From assembly GCA_037974965.1 (NCBI GenBank), contig JBBPFI010000005.1:1922001-1986000 (forward strand): 64,000 bases of DNA, written 5' to 3'. The notes under the pieces were generated by a model. The model saw only the letters and a program-made list of their open reading frames with translations. It did no database searches and had not been told where the DNA came from. Positions within the stretch are counted from its first letter, which is position 1; every line of letters begins with the position of its first letter. Made by a program: the position numbers and the translations under genes. Below are positions 23,506-33,572 of the stretch, one piece after another. The stretch is from Dacryopinax spathularia. Taxonomy: Eukaryota > Basidiomycota > Dacrymycetes > Dacrymycetales > Dacrymycetaceae.

Positions 23506-24428
23506 AGCACTATGCGCATGTAGCAATACTGTAAAATTTGCACTGTAATATCTTGATGGACTACGCCATCCACTTCTGCCTCTCACGTCCAACTGCAGAT
23601 GGCTTCCCTCCCGCGCAAGCGGCTCTCAAGCCCAGCGGCAGTACGGCGTCAGCTCTTTATTTTGCGGAAATCTGCTTCTGCCTTGCGCGCGGCTTCAGAA
23701 GTCGGCATCGGCTCCGGTCAGAGGCGATATGCTGATGCAGCAGTGTGAGCCATAAGCTGAGACCTAAAATCGATTTTGAGCCTTTTGTTCTCTGAGTCAC
23801 AAAACGAGATGAATACCTGGCGAACCAGAAATACAGCGGGCTCTCACTAGGCCCGGAGGACCGTCGTGCTCAATGATATTCTTCAATATGCGTGCGTGCC
23901 CAGTCACATACCCTTCCACAGTGGTCGTTGTGGTGAAGTAGCGCCAACTGCGGCTCCAAGCAAGCCACGGGAGCTTTTGGCGCGGGCGGTGCCATCGGAA
24001 TTGCACGCCTTGCGCGTATTGGAGCGCCTGGCGTAACACAACCTGCGAGACGGCATCAGCGAGCTGAAGAAGACGAAAAGGAAGGCGAAGAGGAAGAGGA
24101 AGGGGAAGACGAGGGAGAAGAGGTGGAAGAAAAAGACGATGAAGATGAGGAAGAGAAGGAGGAGCATGAGGAAGATGAGGATAAGGCGAGAACGACGTCT
24201 CGAGTCTCGAGAGAGGTCCTCATCTACCTCATTCCCCGCCGTCTCCGCCCCAGCAAACTACGACGGGGAAAAGACTATTAAGTGGTGTATTCACCATTTG
24301 CCACCACTCCCCCAGATTGAACTTCACAGTATCTGTAACTAATGATCCTAGGAAACGTAGTTAGTAATAATAACAACGGTGCACGACTTGAAAACTCACA
24401 GAAAAGGCAAAGAGACTTAGGAAACGAT
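23506..24428. other. Gap with a purine-rich tract
   Basis: No firm gene. A short plus frame begins MASLPRKRLSSPAAVRRQLF near 23600 and ends after 48 codons at a GTGTGAG that could be a donor. From about 24060 to 24190 the plus strand is nearly all A and G and would encode either a Glu/Asp-rich or an Arg/Lys-rich run depending on frame. This may be a decayed acidic coding segment or a simple-sequence tract. Confidence 0.4.
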
Positions 24429-24841
24429 TCAAATGCCCAGCTTGCCTCCCTCCCATACTCCCACAGCCTTCTTCCCCACCCCTTCCCCTCCTCCGATCAC
24501 CCCAAGCTCCTTCAGCTTCTTCTGCGTGTCCTTCAGGACCTCGAGGAGGTCGTTCACGTCCTTGGCGATCTTTAGGAGTTCAGGGAGGAGCGTCTTCACT
24601 TTCATCGCGAACTTGGTCACCTCCTCGACCGAAAGCCAGCCCCAAACCGCCTGCGAAAGGTCATTAAAGGGCCTCCCAAGCGAAAGGACTCACGTACCTT
24701 GAAGTCCTCCCCAACTTTCTTGCGCCCGTCCCACCAGATCCACGCTCCCATGCTCGCCACGATAGCCACAAAGATGCCGAGTCCGAGCGAGAGGGGGGCG
24801 AACTGCTCGAGGGTCATGTTGATGTCGAGGGTGGGGGCCAT
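24429..24841 (-). CDS. Small single-pass membrane protein, 112 residues
   Basis: Two exons in phase: 24841-24698 and 24623-24429, joined by a GTACGTGAG..CGAG intron. The start MAPTLDINMTLEQFAPLSLG leads into one hydrophobic segment (LGLGIFVAIVASMGAWIWW, about residues 19-37). A basic turn WDGRKKVGEDF and an amphipathic, coiled-coil-like stretch (LLPELLKIAKDVNDLLEVLK) follow, and the tail is glycine-rich. I do not recognise the family. The good splice signals, clean start and coherent composition make it a probable real gene. A cytosolic or matrix-facing coiled coil anchored to a membrane is inferred only. Confidence 0.7.
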
Positions 24842-25010
24842 GTCGTTATTGCGAGTTGTGTGTTGCAGGTGGTGGTAGAGAAGAAGGAGGAGGCGAGGCC
24901 GAGCGGAGAGGGTTTAAGTAGGCGAAAGTGCGCGGACTTGGACTACGCACTGGCTACGTAGTGCAACGTAGTCAGTGCGCGTTCAGCTCGGCGGAGGTCA
25001 GAGATTGTAC

Positions 25011-25820
25011 TTACCTCTGTCGTATCTGCTGGCACGTCAGCAAGTCGTTCGGGCGGAGTTCGGACGGGAAGGGCTTACGATTGGGGACGGCGGACTCAAG
25101 ATCAGTATGCTCGGCTCTTACCAGCCAGCGCACCTTGGCCAGTCTGCAAGACATCTGCAGAGACGCCTGCGTGTGCAGGCGGTCGTACAGCGTGAGGTCT
25201 TTTGACCCGCTGAAGTTGGATGGTAATACATCTAGGAATGTCGTGAGTCACATGAATGATAAAATCAATTGACAAACTTACCATCGACCCTTCCAGACGT
25301 TGGATCGACGACCTGCAAACCCAGCTCTCTCGCTACCTTCTCCTCGTACTTGGTGCGTTCGAGAGGGGCATTGCGAAGCCGGTCTACCACGTTGCGAATG
25401 TCATACCTGTGCAGTGAGGTCAGCATGTGTGGCGATTTCTCGCCATGGGGATGAGCGTACGAACCTTAAGGATGCTCTTAAGCCTCTAACTTGCTCCTGG
25501 TGGTTGGAATCTTTCTTAGAACGACCCGCTGGTGGGTCATCGTATCGAACGGCAAATAACGATCGGTTTGTGGCAGCTCTTGCTTGGCTGCGGTAATTCG
25601 GGTTGAGGACGAGACGCTGACCTCAACTTTTGCAAAGGTTCGGTAACGTCCTCCTCGAGCCCGGGCTCGTTGATGATCGTCGCCCTTCTCTGCTCATAAG
25701 CAACCCTCCAAAAAGAGGTCTGCAGAGCAATGAAGGGAGCCTGGCGGGTCGGAACTTGAGGTCGTCGTCGTCGTCGGGCCCGGGTAAGAGGTAAATTTGA
25801 AGTTGAGTGGAGGGGGGCAC
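25011..25820 (-). CDS. Unknown multi-exon protein (3' part firm)
   Basis: The 3' exons fit in phase: one ending at 25622, then 25587-25465, 25406-25282 and 25231-25011 (TAA at 25013-25011). Spliced, they read through NEPGLEEDVTEPLQKL, RYDDPPAGRSKKDSNHQEQ, YDIRNVVDRLRNAPLERTKY, LGLQVVDPTSGRVDD and LYDRLHTQASLQMSCRLAK, ending QQIRQR. The first of these introns would be only 34 nt. Upstream, an acidic segment (YLLPGPDDDDDLKFRPAR) lies in another frame near 25.78 kb, so the 5' end is unresolved. The coherent, charged, helical composition suggests a conserved protein, but I cannot name it. Confidence 0.55.
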
Positions 25821-26230
25821 AGTTGGGGAAGGTGGTGAGGAGGAGGAAGGTGGTGGTTGGGACGGTGGTGGTGTGGGCGGTGGTGGTGGTCTTGTCGTCG
25901 GTGTAGACGACGAGATGGGGATTAATGGGCCTCACTTGCTGGTGATCAGATCTGCTTCCGCTGTTGATCAAGATCAGCCAGGAACAGTTCGGTGCTTCTT
26001 GTCGCATGCTTATCTGCTCCCATTCGGTGGCTGAATTGCTTGGAGCATGGGAAAACGTACAGAAGCTCGACCCGGACATCGGCGAAATGCAACTGCCGTC
26101 AACCGTCTCCTGGGCAAACGCAGCGACATTGAAGCTCAAGGGGGCGCATATACGTACTTGTAAATGCCTCTACGAGCGCTGACTGCCTTTCAGCCCACCG
26201 CCCGCTCTCTTTGATCACAACCCGTACCCA

Positions 26231-28111
26231 TTGTTCAGCAAGTTCCGGCTTGAAGATACCCGCAGGCTCAGCTCATTAGCCCGCCCTTTGTTGCTTCTCG
26301 AGGATGAGGTTGGAGTGGGTGTAGACAAGGAGAGGCGAGCTGAACCTGGTACGCCGTCGCGGTATCACAACAGTATGATGGTTTCTGATTCATGTTTGAT
26401 GCGTAGTCGGGATTCTCAACCTAGCTGCCGTCTGTCCCAGAGCCCGGGCGTCTACCTCGCGAAGAACGGAGGCCGCTCGCAGTATGTATGCACCCGCGAC
26501 TTAAGGTCGTTCACCCACTCTGTTGTAGTCTCACACGCTGAGACCCCCGGACCTCCCGACGATGACGTGCCTGCGCCTCAAGAGGACTCGCCGAGGGACA
26601 ACGAGGGCATAGATAACAGCCCACCACTTCTGCCAGACGATGGTGGATGGGCCCTCAACGATAACGACAATGATGTCTGGCTGAGTGACCATCTTCGACG
26701 GGGGAGAGAACCGCATGAACAGGTTATAACGCCATCCAAGGTCAGCGTTCGAGATTTACCTGCTTACTTCGTTGACTGTCCGACAGGGCCGAAGGAACTG
26801 CCTTTTAAAACCACCGTCGTTCAGCTTGGCTTATTCAGATGAATCGCGGGCAATGAACGGAAACGGTGCACTGACTCCACCGCAGACGCCTCCATCGTCT
26901 CCCCGCCGTAGTCCCGTGAGTTGTCTAGGCCGCAGCCTCGTTCAAGAAGTTAACCGCGCACGTATGTCCAGACTCCGCAAGCAGTCTCGGAGCCACACCT
27001 AGATCCTCCTTCGCCTGTGCTGGACGGAGCCACGCAGGCTATGCATGTGGATGTGGAAAGGGGCGCCACTGAGTCGGAACGGTGCGAGATCTCCCTGCTT
27101 GTCGACAAGGTTGTAATGGTTCTCCGAAGGGGTGCGGATCACTCTCCGCCTGCGGAAACCCCTCCGCGTGCGATCAGGAAGGCCCGCCGGACAGTGTCGA
27201 CCCGCATCAGGAATGACAGAAAGAAGGATCCGCCCGTCCAAATGCAAACGGAGGTTCGTGAAACCGCTTCGGATGCCGACCAGAGTGATGACTTGTGTAT
27301 GAAGGGTCCCGCTCACGGGAGAGGAAGAACTCGAGTCCCGGCTCTGCAGGGAGCCTTGCGGGACCATGTCCTCGTGCGTATCACGTAGGACCTGAGCTGC
27401 ATCTGCTTACTGTATGACTCAGAGGGTTATGCAAGCCGAAAAATGGAAGGTCATGGGTATCCCGCCCCAGGCTAAGATACCCGCGTATGTTCCGGCGCTC
27501 CAGACGGTGGACGAGACCGAAAACGTGCTCCCCGATCTCACCTTGGGTCGTGACGAGGCGGTGAATCTTCACTATCGTGATGCACTGGTCAGGCGAGTGC
27601 TGGCCGTCATCCACGTGAGTGTTTCTCCCCAACGCACCAACGCGCACTCATGAGGTATGAATCGTGCTAGGGCGACCTCAACCCTCGTGCCAATTCCAAA
27701 GGGGTGCGACCGTCTCGTGACGAGCTCCTCAGCGTCGACGCGCCTATCCTCGAGGATGTTTGGCATGAAATCATGTGGGACAGTCTGCGTAAGAAATGGT
27801 GCCAGCAAAACGACAGCCAGGCAGAAGAGCGTCGCATCGCCAAGAATCGGCGTAATAGGGAGAAATTGAAAGAAGCCCGCAAGAGTGTGGTACGTTCATT
27901 TACCTGATACTCTTCTCTCTACGCTGATGGCCTGAGACCAGAAGTGAACGTTAGCTTGTCTGTACAGAACGCTCTTTATGAGCACTTGAGAACGTCAGGA
28001 ACTTACTGCTGGTTGTACCCTTTCGCTTGTCTTGCCGTTGCTACGGTGACTCTTTCTTTGATAATTGTTGGTGCGGTTGTAGGATTATTCATTGATGTAC
28101 GCATTTTCTGA
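26231..28111 (+). CDS. Unknown protein with C-terminal membrane segment
   Basis: The 3' half is well supported. An exon from about 27.41 kb to 27612 (MQAEKWKVMGIPPQAKIPAY, then GRDEAVNLHYRDALVRRVLA) splices through GTGAGTG..GCTAG to 27671-27890. That exon contains DAPILEDVWHEIMWDSLRKK and a basic coiled-coil-like run (EERRIAKNRRNREKLKEARK). A GTACGTTC..TACAG intron then joins a last exon ending at TGA 28109-28111. The last exon carries a hydrophobic stretch, CLAVATVTLSLIIVGAVVGL, very near the C-terminus, as in a tail-anchored protein. Acidic and Pro-rich open segments at 26.2-27.4 kb (DDDVPAPQEDSPRDNEG, ALTPPQTPPSSPRRSP) are probably its 5' exons, but their borders are unresolved. No family recognised. 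Confidence 0.5.
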
Positions 28112-28276
28112 TTGCATCCAATACTGAACCCCGCTGACGAGGCTGTCAAGCCCAGCGCCGAAATGAATTAAGTCCATTATAAAAGCGGGCACGTCCATAA
28201 CACTGACGAATCCTCTTGTCCCTGCCAAGGCTGAGACCACGTGCGACGAGTGGACGGAGGCATTTGAGTTCTCGGA

Positions 28277-29860
28277 ATGAGCCACTCGGTGTCAGCGTTC
28301 CCCACCGGACCCAATACAGCGCCTATCAAGCTCGGCAACCATTCCAGCGGTCCTCTGTCTCGGGATGACGACGTCGATAGCGCAGCATATGCTCACGCTC
28401 TTCAAGATGGCGGATGTCGATGTAAGTAGTTTTGCTTCAGCTTGAGCAGTGCCAGACCCAGCGACGTATAGACGATCAAGACGAACTTGAGGACGATGGC
28501 AAACGGTGCGCCCAGTTGGCTCAGGACGGCTTGGCAGGAACTCGGGGATGACATAGCTGCGGGGCGGTACGTCGAATCCCAACCTGCAGTGCACATGTCG
28601 GCTAACGGTGATGTCAGCGCTCGATATCGCGCTGACATGTATACGTCCAAGTCGTACAGGCGAGATTCCGAGGGCGAGCCTGTGGCCTCCTTCAAAAAGG
28701 ATGGCGATCTGGTGTCCACTGTCATCAACCCACCGCGATACCTTTAATTTCCTCTTTGCGATGCCATGTCGGTCATATGTGCGTAGTTCCCTCAGCCTGC
28801 GTTGCTATACTGATCCAGAGCCGCAGTTCTCATCCTTGCCAACCACTACTTGCCCACAAACGAATCCGAATCGACGATGATACTCACTGTGGCGAATAGA
28901 TGGATCTCGAGACTGTTTCCGGACAGCGTCGTAGGGCGTGTCTCTGTCTTTCCCATGTTGCACGGCCATCCGAATGCGTTGAGCTTCCGTGCCGCATGTC
29001 TTACTGTTCCTCCCTCTCCAGATCCCGCTCAGTCGAGGCCCAATCGCGCCGCACCACCCCCGATTCCGATCCCACTCAGTGACTCCATCACTGCATCAGC
29101 TATTCCAACTCCCGGAGAGGTCGAACTTCCGTATCGCGCTCCAATGCCCTCGAACCGCATGTCTCTCAATGTTCAAGCTGTCAGCAAGGCGAAGAGCCTC
29201 CACTTGGAGTCACGACGCAAGCGCTTCAAGGAAATCATCGGCGAGGAGAAGTATGCCGAGTTTGTGCGCTGCATACAGCTTGGTTATGGGACGTCGTTTT
29301 GCATCGATCAGCGTATTCAGGAAAAAAGCGGTCCTGGCAGCATGCAGTGCGCCGAACCGCTGCTCATCTCTTAGTGCGTGTATGTCCATCGTCCAGGAAC
29401 ACTCGCCTGATGGACATGTAGCCTGATTGCCATGATCATTAGCGATGCGGGGAGGATGTCTCTGGATGGTTGTACCCTGGACTTGGTGGTTGTCGACAAC
29501 GAGGCAGTGCAGAAGTTCATAAAAGCCAAGCTTTCCGACTGCGACAATCTTACGCCCGCTGCATTTCTCGACCTGTTCGCCCTCCGCAACCTTCGGAGTG
29601 AAGCAAGCAATCTGTACATGAACATCTGCTGGCGCTGTCGACTGATGCTTTCCTTCTTGTCGCCTCTCCTTGAGCGTCACGGCATCCGGCTTAGCTTGTA
29701 TCATTTCCGCCGTGGGAAGGTCAATGGCGTTAACTCGTTCGAAAAGAGACTTTTGCCCTTGTGGACCGAGAAGCAGCGTCGTGACTGGAAAGTCGAAGCT
29801 GAGATTCAATTCGCCGAGATACAAGCACGAGAAGAGGCTGAAAGAAGAAAGAAGCGGTAG
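28277..29860 (+). CDS. Unknown protein (3' exons firm)
   Basis: The last two exons are clear: one ending at 29373 (SLHLESRRKRFKEIIGEEKY, QLGYGTSFCIDQRIQEKSGP) and 29422-29860. They are joined in phase by GTGCGTGT..ATGTAG, giving LLISYLIAMIISDAGRMSLD. The protein continues with CTLDLVVVDNEAVQKFIKAK and SEASNLYMNICWRCRLML and ends in a basic helical tail. Upstream open segments that may be earlier exons start at ATG 28277 (MSHSVSAFPTGPNT, with a GTAAGT donor at 28422) and around 28.5-28.74 kb, but their junctions are not resolved; two genes remain possible. No domain recognised. Confidence 0.5.
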
Positions 29861-30003
29861 CCGTTCCGTGTCACGGAGGTGTATAGACTGGTGTCAACTG
29901 TATCGCATTGTACCACTGTTATACATAGCTCATATAAACGTCATGTCGGACGATTCCACAACCTACTTCCCACCTTGGGTGTCGACTTCGATTCTGCAGG
30001 TAC

Positions 30004-32201
30004 CTAGATGAGCATTGGCGTCGAGGCGCCTGGGTGAATGAGACCCAAACGTGCAAGAGCGCTCAGGGCTTCCGCCCAAGCTCCCTGCAGCACCGCTTGA
30101 CCCTTGCATGCTCGGGAGCCACTGAGAACGTCGTAGATGCGCTGACGGTCGTACTCGGCGGCGAGCTCGCGAAACATGGCATGGCGGTTATAAGACGGCT
30201 GGGATCGACCAAGAGGCGGTTTTCTGAACGGGGAAGGTTGGAAACACGCCTCCAGGCTGAGTTCATCCCAAGCCCCAAGGACGACCGACTCGAACGGCTC
30301 CACTGCTGGATCCTGTTCCAATTCGTGATACCGTTCCAGACGCGCATATCGCACCTCTTCGGGGTAGTATACAGCAATGATGAGCTGGGAGGAGAATGGG
30401 TCATCTTGGTAAACGGCCAGCAGGCGGGTAGGCCATTCGACTCCAAATCCATATCTGAGAATCCATGCATGCCCAAGGGGCACCGCAACAAATTCATCCT
30501 GGTAGTCCACCAAATCTTCACCGACTGCCCAATCTTCAGGAACCTTGGTGTCTTTGGGTATCAGGTCCGAAAAAGATCCAGGCGTTTTGTATCGCTCATG
30601 TTTGGTCTGCCATTCTTCGCGCTAGTTGAAGGGTCAGTTAGGAGAAAGTCAAGGTATCAAATGAGCAAAGCAATACTCACCCAAAGGCGCATCCAGTCGG
30701 AAGCAGCTACGATATCCCCCTCCAAAGCTTCTGAGGGAATGTCATCACCGGCCATGTTGGCTACGAACCAGAGGAGGGAGCATTGGCGCCCAACAAGGAA
30801 GCGGTTCGCGGTCATGAACATGATACTGTCGGCATGTCGCAGCATATCCGAAGCTGTGGGTGGTTCTTGGAGTCGGCTATCAGCATCGGTTGTCGAAACG
30901 TTTGAGTGTGTGAACTTCGGCCGGGACACAATCTTCAGCTCCGACGTATGTCCAGAGCCGTTTCCCTGCAGGAGATATACGATCGAACAATCAGGAGCAA
31001 TTTCATAGGCTGAAATGTACTGCTCCCTCGATGCGTCGGAGAAGAGAACATGAGTCCACCGTGACTCCAGGCTGAGCATACCGTCAGACACGCAGACCTC
31101 AAATGTAACGATCTTCGCATTCTGGAGCACGGCAAGCATCCATCGACCGCTGGTGACGAAGTGGAGGCGAGCTTCATGAGGAGGTGTGTCCAAGAACCGA
31201 CCCGTAACAGCTTTGATGGGCGTAGGAAGGGTGGAGGACGTCTCGTCTTGCCGCATCTGATAGACCGCTATAGAGCGACAGTCAAAATCGACCAGTAAAA
31301 CTGCATTTCCGATAAACCAGCCTGTCAACTTGCGAGAGGCGCCCTATACAAGGATCAGCACTCGGCGCTCGTCCGCAAGTGAAGCATCGCATACGGTTCC
31401 ATAAGGTTGCAGCTCCACCACAGTACCGTCCATCTTCTGCCACAGATGAGGGCGATATTCACCATGTAACTGACGAAAGCAGATCCAGTCGGAGTCGGCA
31501 GCCACGAGGCCAGTGGATGCCTCAGGTGCGACCAGTGAGGCCGAGAAGTCGTGGCCTTGACCTTGCAGGAGCTGCACAAGGCTGCCGTATTCGGCGGCAT
31601 CGGAAGTCGTGGTGTTGGCGAACTCGACCGCGACGCCGTAGGGCTCATGTGCCTCTCCTTGCATGGCCACCACCGTCGTCACCTCCGCGGGACTTCCTGA
31701 ACGACGATGGGCCTGCCGAGGCTCCAAATCCTCTCGCCGCACCCAGCGACCCCTGGAGCGCTCATCTAGCATATAGATTGAGCAATCCGACCCAACGACG
31801 AGTACATCCCCGAAATGGTGTCTGACCCTAACCACTCTAGGAAGGTGAACGTTCCCAGGCAGGGTCAGGGCCTCGCGTGCACTTCCGTTCCGCGGCGACT
31901 TGGTCCGCCTGATGTACTCGTCATCAGCCTCAAAACTCTCCTTCTGCAGAGAATCGGGACTCTGCCATCCATCTTTGCCCGTTTCTGCCTTTTCAAAGCG
32001 CGCGTCGTCCGATCCACCATCCGTGGGGTTGACTTTGGTGGACGATTGTGTGCCCCAGGACATGGATTCATCCCCGCCAGGAGAGGAGTCAGACCCCGGT
32101 GGTCCAACATCTGACTTCCTCCATTTCTGGGGAGGCGTAGAGGGCCGTGTCTGGTCGTCGTACCAAGACGGGCGATAGGACGTGGTGGTTTCTTGTCCCA
32201 T
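30004..32201 (-). CDS. Unknown 695-residue protein
   Basis: Three exons in exact phase: 32201-31395, 31343-30681 and 30621-30004, giving 695 residues. The first intron is 51 nt and phase 0, and its acceptor TATAG looks like an in-frame stop if left unspliced. The N-terminal 110 residues are disordered (TTTSYRPSWYDDQTRPSTPP). After that come many short beta-like strands (VVRVRHHFGDVLVVGSDCSI, GNAVLLVDFDCRSIAVYQM, ARLHFVTSGRWMLAVLQNA), which could form a propeller-like fold. The C-terminus has a mixed region with AWILRYGFGVEWPTRLLAVY. No named family is recognised. Splice and start signals are clean, so the gene looks intact. Confidence 0.7.
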
Positions 32202-32229
32202 TAATGCGAGATAGCAGCAGTGTTGGAAC

Positions 32230-33130
32230 AGCTTGGGTTAAGCAAAGGATATAGAGAGGAGGCTAGAGGTTGACAGCTTGCGCCCCCCCCCCGGAAGGCC
32301 GTCCATGTTGGATCCGCCTTCGGAGGCAACCGCGGGTGGAGGGTTTGGCTGGAGTATCCCGTCGCGCTTATGGTTGGCGGAGTTACTTTCAGCTAGGGAC
32401 GAAGCCCTTTGCCACTTAGGGACTTAAATTATGGTTGCTAGATGACTTCTGTCACTGAGCACTCAAATGCAAGCAATTTTTAGCTGCCCTTCTTGTTAGA
32501 GTTAGGGTTAGGGTTAGTAATGGTAATAGGACTCCTCCTAGAGTCATACATCAGCAGTTTTGCCCGAAAGTGGCCAAGAAAATTGGTTGTTGCATTTTAC
32601 GGTTCTGGATCAGTATTTCATTAAGTTCATTGTTGTGCAAATTATTGCCATTGCCACTCCATAATTCCAGTTAAAATCAGTACATCCTGAGTTCGCCACT
32701 GATATACCGTGTTTAGGGCTCTGCTATGCTTATTTACCACAAGCTTCTATTTCACTATTATGACAGCAACAGAATATTGCTCACTTTTGTAATTGCAGTT
32801 CCCATTGCTAATGGCATTTGGATGATAAGTCCAAGTAGAGGTAATAAAACACATAAGCTTGCTGTGAAATAATTTCCCCAATGCCTGTAATGGTGTACTA
32901 TTGAGCTTCATGATATATTCATAACAAGAACTCACATACACTTTTCGGCTTACTATAGATTATTGGTATTGCAATATTCTGTCTGATACTTGCGAACACT
33001 TTATTGGGAAAAAAAACGCCCTAGCACCCCAATATGTAAACTGAATGTGTCTTAAGGGATAAACCGATGACAACAAAAATAGCATCCGGAGGCGACGGAG
33101 CAACTATGCCTCCACGTAGGGACCATGGCC
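32230..33130. other. AT-rich non-coding gap
   Basis: Between the 695-residue gene and the next coding material, from about 32.4 to 33.05 kb, the base composition turns distinctly AT-rich against the GC-rich surroundings. I found no long frame, no matching inverted or direct terminal repeats, and nothing like a tRNA. A run of nine C occurs near 32.28 kb, and a short telomere-like tract is listed separately. A degenerate mobile element or an old insertion is possible. Confidence 0.5.
32496..32517 (+). repeat. Short interstitial telomere-like tract
   Basis: Reads TTAGAG, TTAGGG, TTAGGG, then TTAG. TTAGGG is the telomere repeat of many fungi, including most basidiomycetes. Two perfect units plus near-units in an AT-rich gap could mark a healed break, an old chromosome end or chance. 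Confidence 0.6.
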
Positions 33131-33572
33131 CGGGACCTGTGTGCACGTTGTCACATCGTTTGGAATCACACAAAGCTTCTGCATCCTACGGGATAGATTG
33201 GAGCTCATCTGCACCATTGATCGGCCAGTAACTTGTGAACCATCGCTAGGAACGCATCTGTCATTTGCATCCTTGTGTCCCAGCCTCCCCCATGAAAGAC
33301 GTGATGAGGTACTTAACAGGCCACGAAGAACCAGTCAGCCGGAGACACCGACCATAGGGGCACCAACTTACCGTTCGAAAAGCGCCGGTTGGAAAAAACA
33401 CAAGTATGCTTGGAAGTCGATTTCTGGCAATGGTGGCATTTGCTCTGTACAAATGCCACGCACAGCTTTCGGCCGAATGATAGTTTTTCGACGGGATCTA
33501 TATCCCGCAGGCTACAGAAAGCGCAAAGAGCCTCATCAATACCCACCTGGGGAAAAGGGTAAGCTTGCGTTA

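Noticed and set aside
24060-24190. A Glu-rich or Arg-rich protein from the purine tract.
   Set aside because: Both readings come from simple-sequence purines; no start, splice pattern or domain supports either frame.
31344-31346. An apparent in-frame TAG splitting the 695-residue gene, suggesting a pseudogene or stop-codon readthrough.
   Set aside because: The TAG is the tail of a good acceptor (TATAG) for a 51-nt, phase-0 intron with donor GTATGC at 31394; splicing removes it and keeps the frame.
32230-33130. A second inverted-repeat element in the AT-rich gap.
   Set aside because: Comparing the left edge with the reverse complement of the right edge by eye showed no sustained match and no target duplication.
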